From assembly GCA_002780065.1 (NCBI GenBank), contig PEWQ01000068.1, positions 1-16,120 on the forward strand: 16,120 nucleotides of DNA. Direction: 5' to 3'. Every line of letters begins with the position of its first letter. Positions within the stretch are counted from its first letter, which is position 1. The position numbers and the translations under genes are program-made. Origin of the DNA: Candidatus Hydrogenedentes bacterium CG07_land_8_20_14_0_80_42_17. Lineage in GTDB: Bacteria > UBA8481. The notes below the pieces were generated by a model, which worked only from the letters and a program-made list of their open reading frames with translations, was not told the origin of the DNA and made no database searches. Shown piece by piece: positions 14,664 to 16,120 of the stretch.

Positions 14664-15403
14664 AATCCAAATTCCTTCAGAGCCTGAACCCAATCCGGAT
14701 ATATCTCAAAATGCTTTGCAAAATTAGATTCCTTCAAAGTATTCAAATGCTCTTCGGTTTTCGTAATAAATTTAATTTCAATTTCGTTTTTCTTTGCAAT
14801 CTGCTGTAAGCGCGCCAGCTTTCCAAAAGAAAGCGTAGAAATTTCTCCGGTCAAAGAAAAATCCAAAAGAATCGATGTAGAACCTGTTTCAAAAAGTCTC
14901 TGAATCTGCCTTAATAGTTCCTCGTCTTTTTGATTTGGATATTCCTTTCCAATCAAAACCGTTGAAACTATCGGCCAAGATGATTTATTTTTCGGCTCTT
15001 CAATTTTTTCCGGTTCTCTCTTCGTTCCTGACTGCTGAATCAACTTGAGCGCCTTTTGCATAAGCTGATCCAGATTGAATGGTTTGACAATATAATCTTT
15101 AGCTCCAAGCTTCATAGCCTGCAAAATGTCATCCTCGGTTCCTTTTGCAGATACAACCAGAACAGGGATTGAAGAGGTTCTCTCATCAGAACGAAGTTTT
15201 TCAAGAACTTGAAAGCCGTCTATTCCCGGCATCATAATATCAAGAAGCATTAGATCAGGCTGATTGTTAATTGCCAATGTAATAGCCGCAAGACCATCCT
15301 GCGCCGACAAAATATCAAAACCTTTCCGCTTCAAATTAAACTCAAGAATGTTCCTAACATTTGTCTGATCATCGACTACAAGAATTGTGTTTCTTTCACT
15401 CAT
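14660..15403 (-). CDS. Response regulator: receiver plus STAS-like domain
   Basis: A 247-residue protein. The receiver domain (about 5-122) is complete: acidic pair Asp11/Asp12, phosphoacceptor Asp55 in LLDIMMPG, Ser85 in 'VLVVSAKG' and Lys107 in VKPF. After a charged linker the C-terminal region (about 150-247) resembles a STAS (anti-anti-sigma) domain: '[20 protein letters not shown]', then helix-rich sequence and '[14 protein letters not shown]'. The usual DSSG phosphorylation site is not kept (STLS instead). It therefore probably signals through protein contacts, not DNA binding. The start at ATG 15403 is set by GGAGGAG at 15408-15414; an ATG at 15418 lies upstream of that site. It overlaps the HEPN stop by 8 bp and thiG by 4 bp. 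No histidine kinase is in view. Confidence 0.85.
   Translation of the reverse strand: MSERNTILVVDDQTNVRNILEFNLKRKGFDILSAQDGLAAITLAINNQPDLMLLDIMMPGIDGFQVLEKLRSDERTSSIPVLVVSAKGTEDDILQAMKLGAKDYIVKPFNLDQLMQKALKLIQQSGTKREPEKIEEPKNKSSWPIVSTVLIGKEYPNQKDEELLRQIQRLFETGSTSILLDFSLTGEISTLSFGKLARLQQIAKKNEIEIKFITKTEEHLNTLKESNFAKHFEIYPDWVQALKEFGL
14673..14677 (-). promoter_or_regulatory. Ribosome binding site for thiG
   Basis: AAGGA on the minus strand, 9 bases before the GTG at 14663. It favours the GTG over the TTG at 14693, which lies upstream of it. Confidence 0.55.
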
Positions 15404-15812
15404 GAATCTCCTCCACATTTAACTTATTTCTGACAAATTTCTTTACTTTCTTTGCAATCGCAAAAGCCTCTTTAGCATCTTCTATTCCTGGCTGGAATGT
15501 GACATCCGGATAACGAATCTCTACTGCATAATCTGTAAGATTGTCAGCATCATTTAACTCATCTTTGAAAGAGGAATCTACATTCGCACATAATTCTAAC
15601 AAATTAATTATTTTATGACTTTTAGTAAAGTAAATTTGATGGTGTACTAAAAATGCCTTAATATACTTCTCTACGGCCTGCTGGCAATGAAAACAAACAG
15701 TTTCTGTGACAGGATTTTCAAAAGATAACTCCCTTTCTGAACTCAAAAGATCTTTATCCGCCTTCATTATCCATTTATTAACCAAACCTTTAATAATTTC
15801 ATCTTGATTCAT
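15396..15812 (-). CDS. HEPN-domain protein of an MNT-HEPN pair
   Basis: A 138-residue helical protein of the HEPN family. 'CFHCQQAVEKYIKAFLVHH' (40-58) is the typical 'H.Q.A.EK..KA.L' helix, followed by 'SHKIINLLELC' (65-75) and 'YAVEIRYPD' (95-103). The Rx4-6H ribonuclease motif is not seen: no His follows Arg100 at the right distance. This copy may be non-catalytic, or belong to the RYP subgroup. I start it at ATG 15812, which has GGAAAGG about 7 bases upstream; the open frame extends to 15878 but overlaps the MNT gene heavily. It overlaps the MNT end by 14 bp and the response regulator start by 8 bp, so the three are chained in translation. Confidence 0.82.
   Translation of the reverse strand: MNQDEIIKGLVNKWIMKADKDLLSSERELSFENPVTETVCFHCQQAVEKYIKAFLVHHQIYFTKSHKIINLLELCANVDSSFKDELNDADNLTDYAVEIRYPDVTFQPGIEDAKEAFAIAKKVKKFVRNKLNVEEIHE
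15408..15414 (-). promoter_or_regulatory. Ribosome binding site for the response regulator inside the HEPN gene
   Basis: GGAGGAG on the minus strand, 4 bases before the ATG at 15403, encoded within the last codons of the HEPN gene. It rules against the in-frame ATG at 15418 and ties response-regulator translation to the toxin-antitoxin-type pair. Confidence 0.75.
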
Positions 15813-16116
15813 AGATAACCTTTCCAAATTTATTTGCAGAATAGATAATAGTACCGATGATCTCTTTATATATTTCAAATTCTTTAATACTTTTTACAAT
15901 CACATCTACCGGAATTTTTAAATCAGACAGCATCTTTCTAACTTTACGATTTTCGATGTGTGCCGGCAAATTACTATCCTTAACAATTAACAGATCTATA
16001 TCACTTGCTTCTGTAGGAGTTCCGGTCGCATAAGAACCAAAAAGAATTATTTTATTAGGATTAAGATTTTCTGTAATTCGTCTTTTAATTTCATCTAATT
16101 GTGCTTGGGTCAACAT
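15799..16116 (-). CDS. MNT-type minimal nucleotidyltransferase
   Basis: A 105-residue nucleotidyltransferase of the pol-beta superfamily. The GSx10DxD signature is complete: Gly27-Ser28 in ILFGSYATG, then Asp39 and Asp41 in SDIDLLIV. A third acidic residue, Asp71, lies in 'IPVDVIV'. Paired with a HEPN protein, such enzymes act as antitoxins that nucleotidylate the partner, or as the MNT half of a defence-type module; that role is by analogy. The ATG at 16114-16116 is 4 bp from the window edge, so the ribosome binding site and promoter are outside, and an earlier start cannot be excluded. The coding sequence overlaps the HEPN gene by 14 bp. Confidence 0.88.
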   Translation of the reverse strand: MLTQAQLDEIKRRITENLNPNKIILFGSYATGTPTEASDIDLLIVKDSNLPAHIENRKVRKMLSDLKIPVDVIVKSIKEFEIYKEIIGTIIYSANKFGKVIYESR

Positions 16117-16120
16117 TAAG

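Overview
The window reads as a chromosomal stretch from an A+T-leaning bacterium, probably uncultivated. A sampled host line at 2521-2580 is 38% G+C. Genes are tightly packed, with several short stop/start overlaps. No rRNA, tRNA or other phylogenetic marker is present, so I do not assign a phylum. Secreted pre-peptidase-C-like, NHL and TPR proteins point to an organism with an elaborate envelope.

Layout. (1) 47-4030, minus strand, read right to left: an HPr-kinase-like ATPase, aspartate-semialdehyde dehydrogenase (asd), thioredoxin (trxA) and a secreted protein with repeated beta-domains. (2) 3942-5571: a scar in the once-compact divergent junction between that kinase and the large gene that follows. 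A G+C-rich toxin-antitoxin-like cassette (DUF433 plus DUF5615; 57% G+C in the sampled line 4261-4320) lies between two diverged copies of about 230 bp of host sequence. A second element, 440 bp with terminal inverted repeats, carries a broken GxxExxY gene and sits inside the right-hand copy. (3) 5441-10032, plus strand: a 1332-residue exported NHL/fibronectin-III/TPR/transglutaminase-like protein, overlapping by 4 bp a small exported TPR protein. (4) 10115-16116, minus strand, read right to left: an MNT-HEPN pair, a response regulator with a STAS-like tail, thiG, a cysteine-synthase homologue that has lost its PLP lysine, then an FlhG/MinD-like ATPase overlapping an ExeA-like membrane ATPase with a peptidoglycan-binding tail.

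How the parts relate. asd and trxA are housekeeping genes, translationally coupled, with trxA followed 3 bp later by the secreted protein. The MNT-HEPN pair, response regulator and thiG are chained by overlaps of 14, 8 and 4 bp, so a toxin-antitoxin-type module appears to head an operon that includes thiamin-thiazole synthesis. The FlhG-like and ExeA-like ATPases form an overlapping pair of the kind that positions or assembles envelope machinery. They converge on the large exported protein.

The most interesting points are the layered integration history at 3942-5571, the GxxExxY element with perfect 13-bp ends and an apparent 8-bp target duplication but no transposase, and the intact but lysine-less CysK homologue next to thiG.
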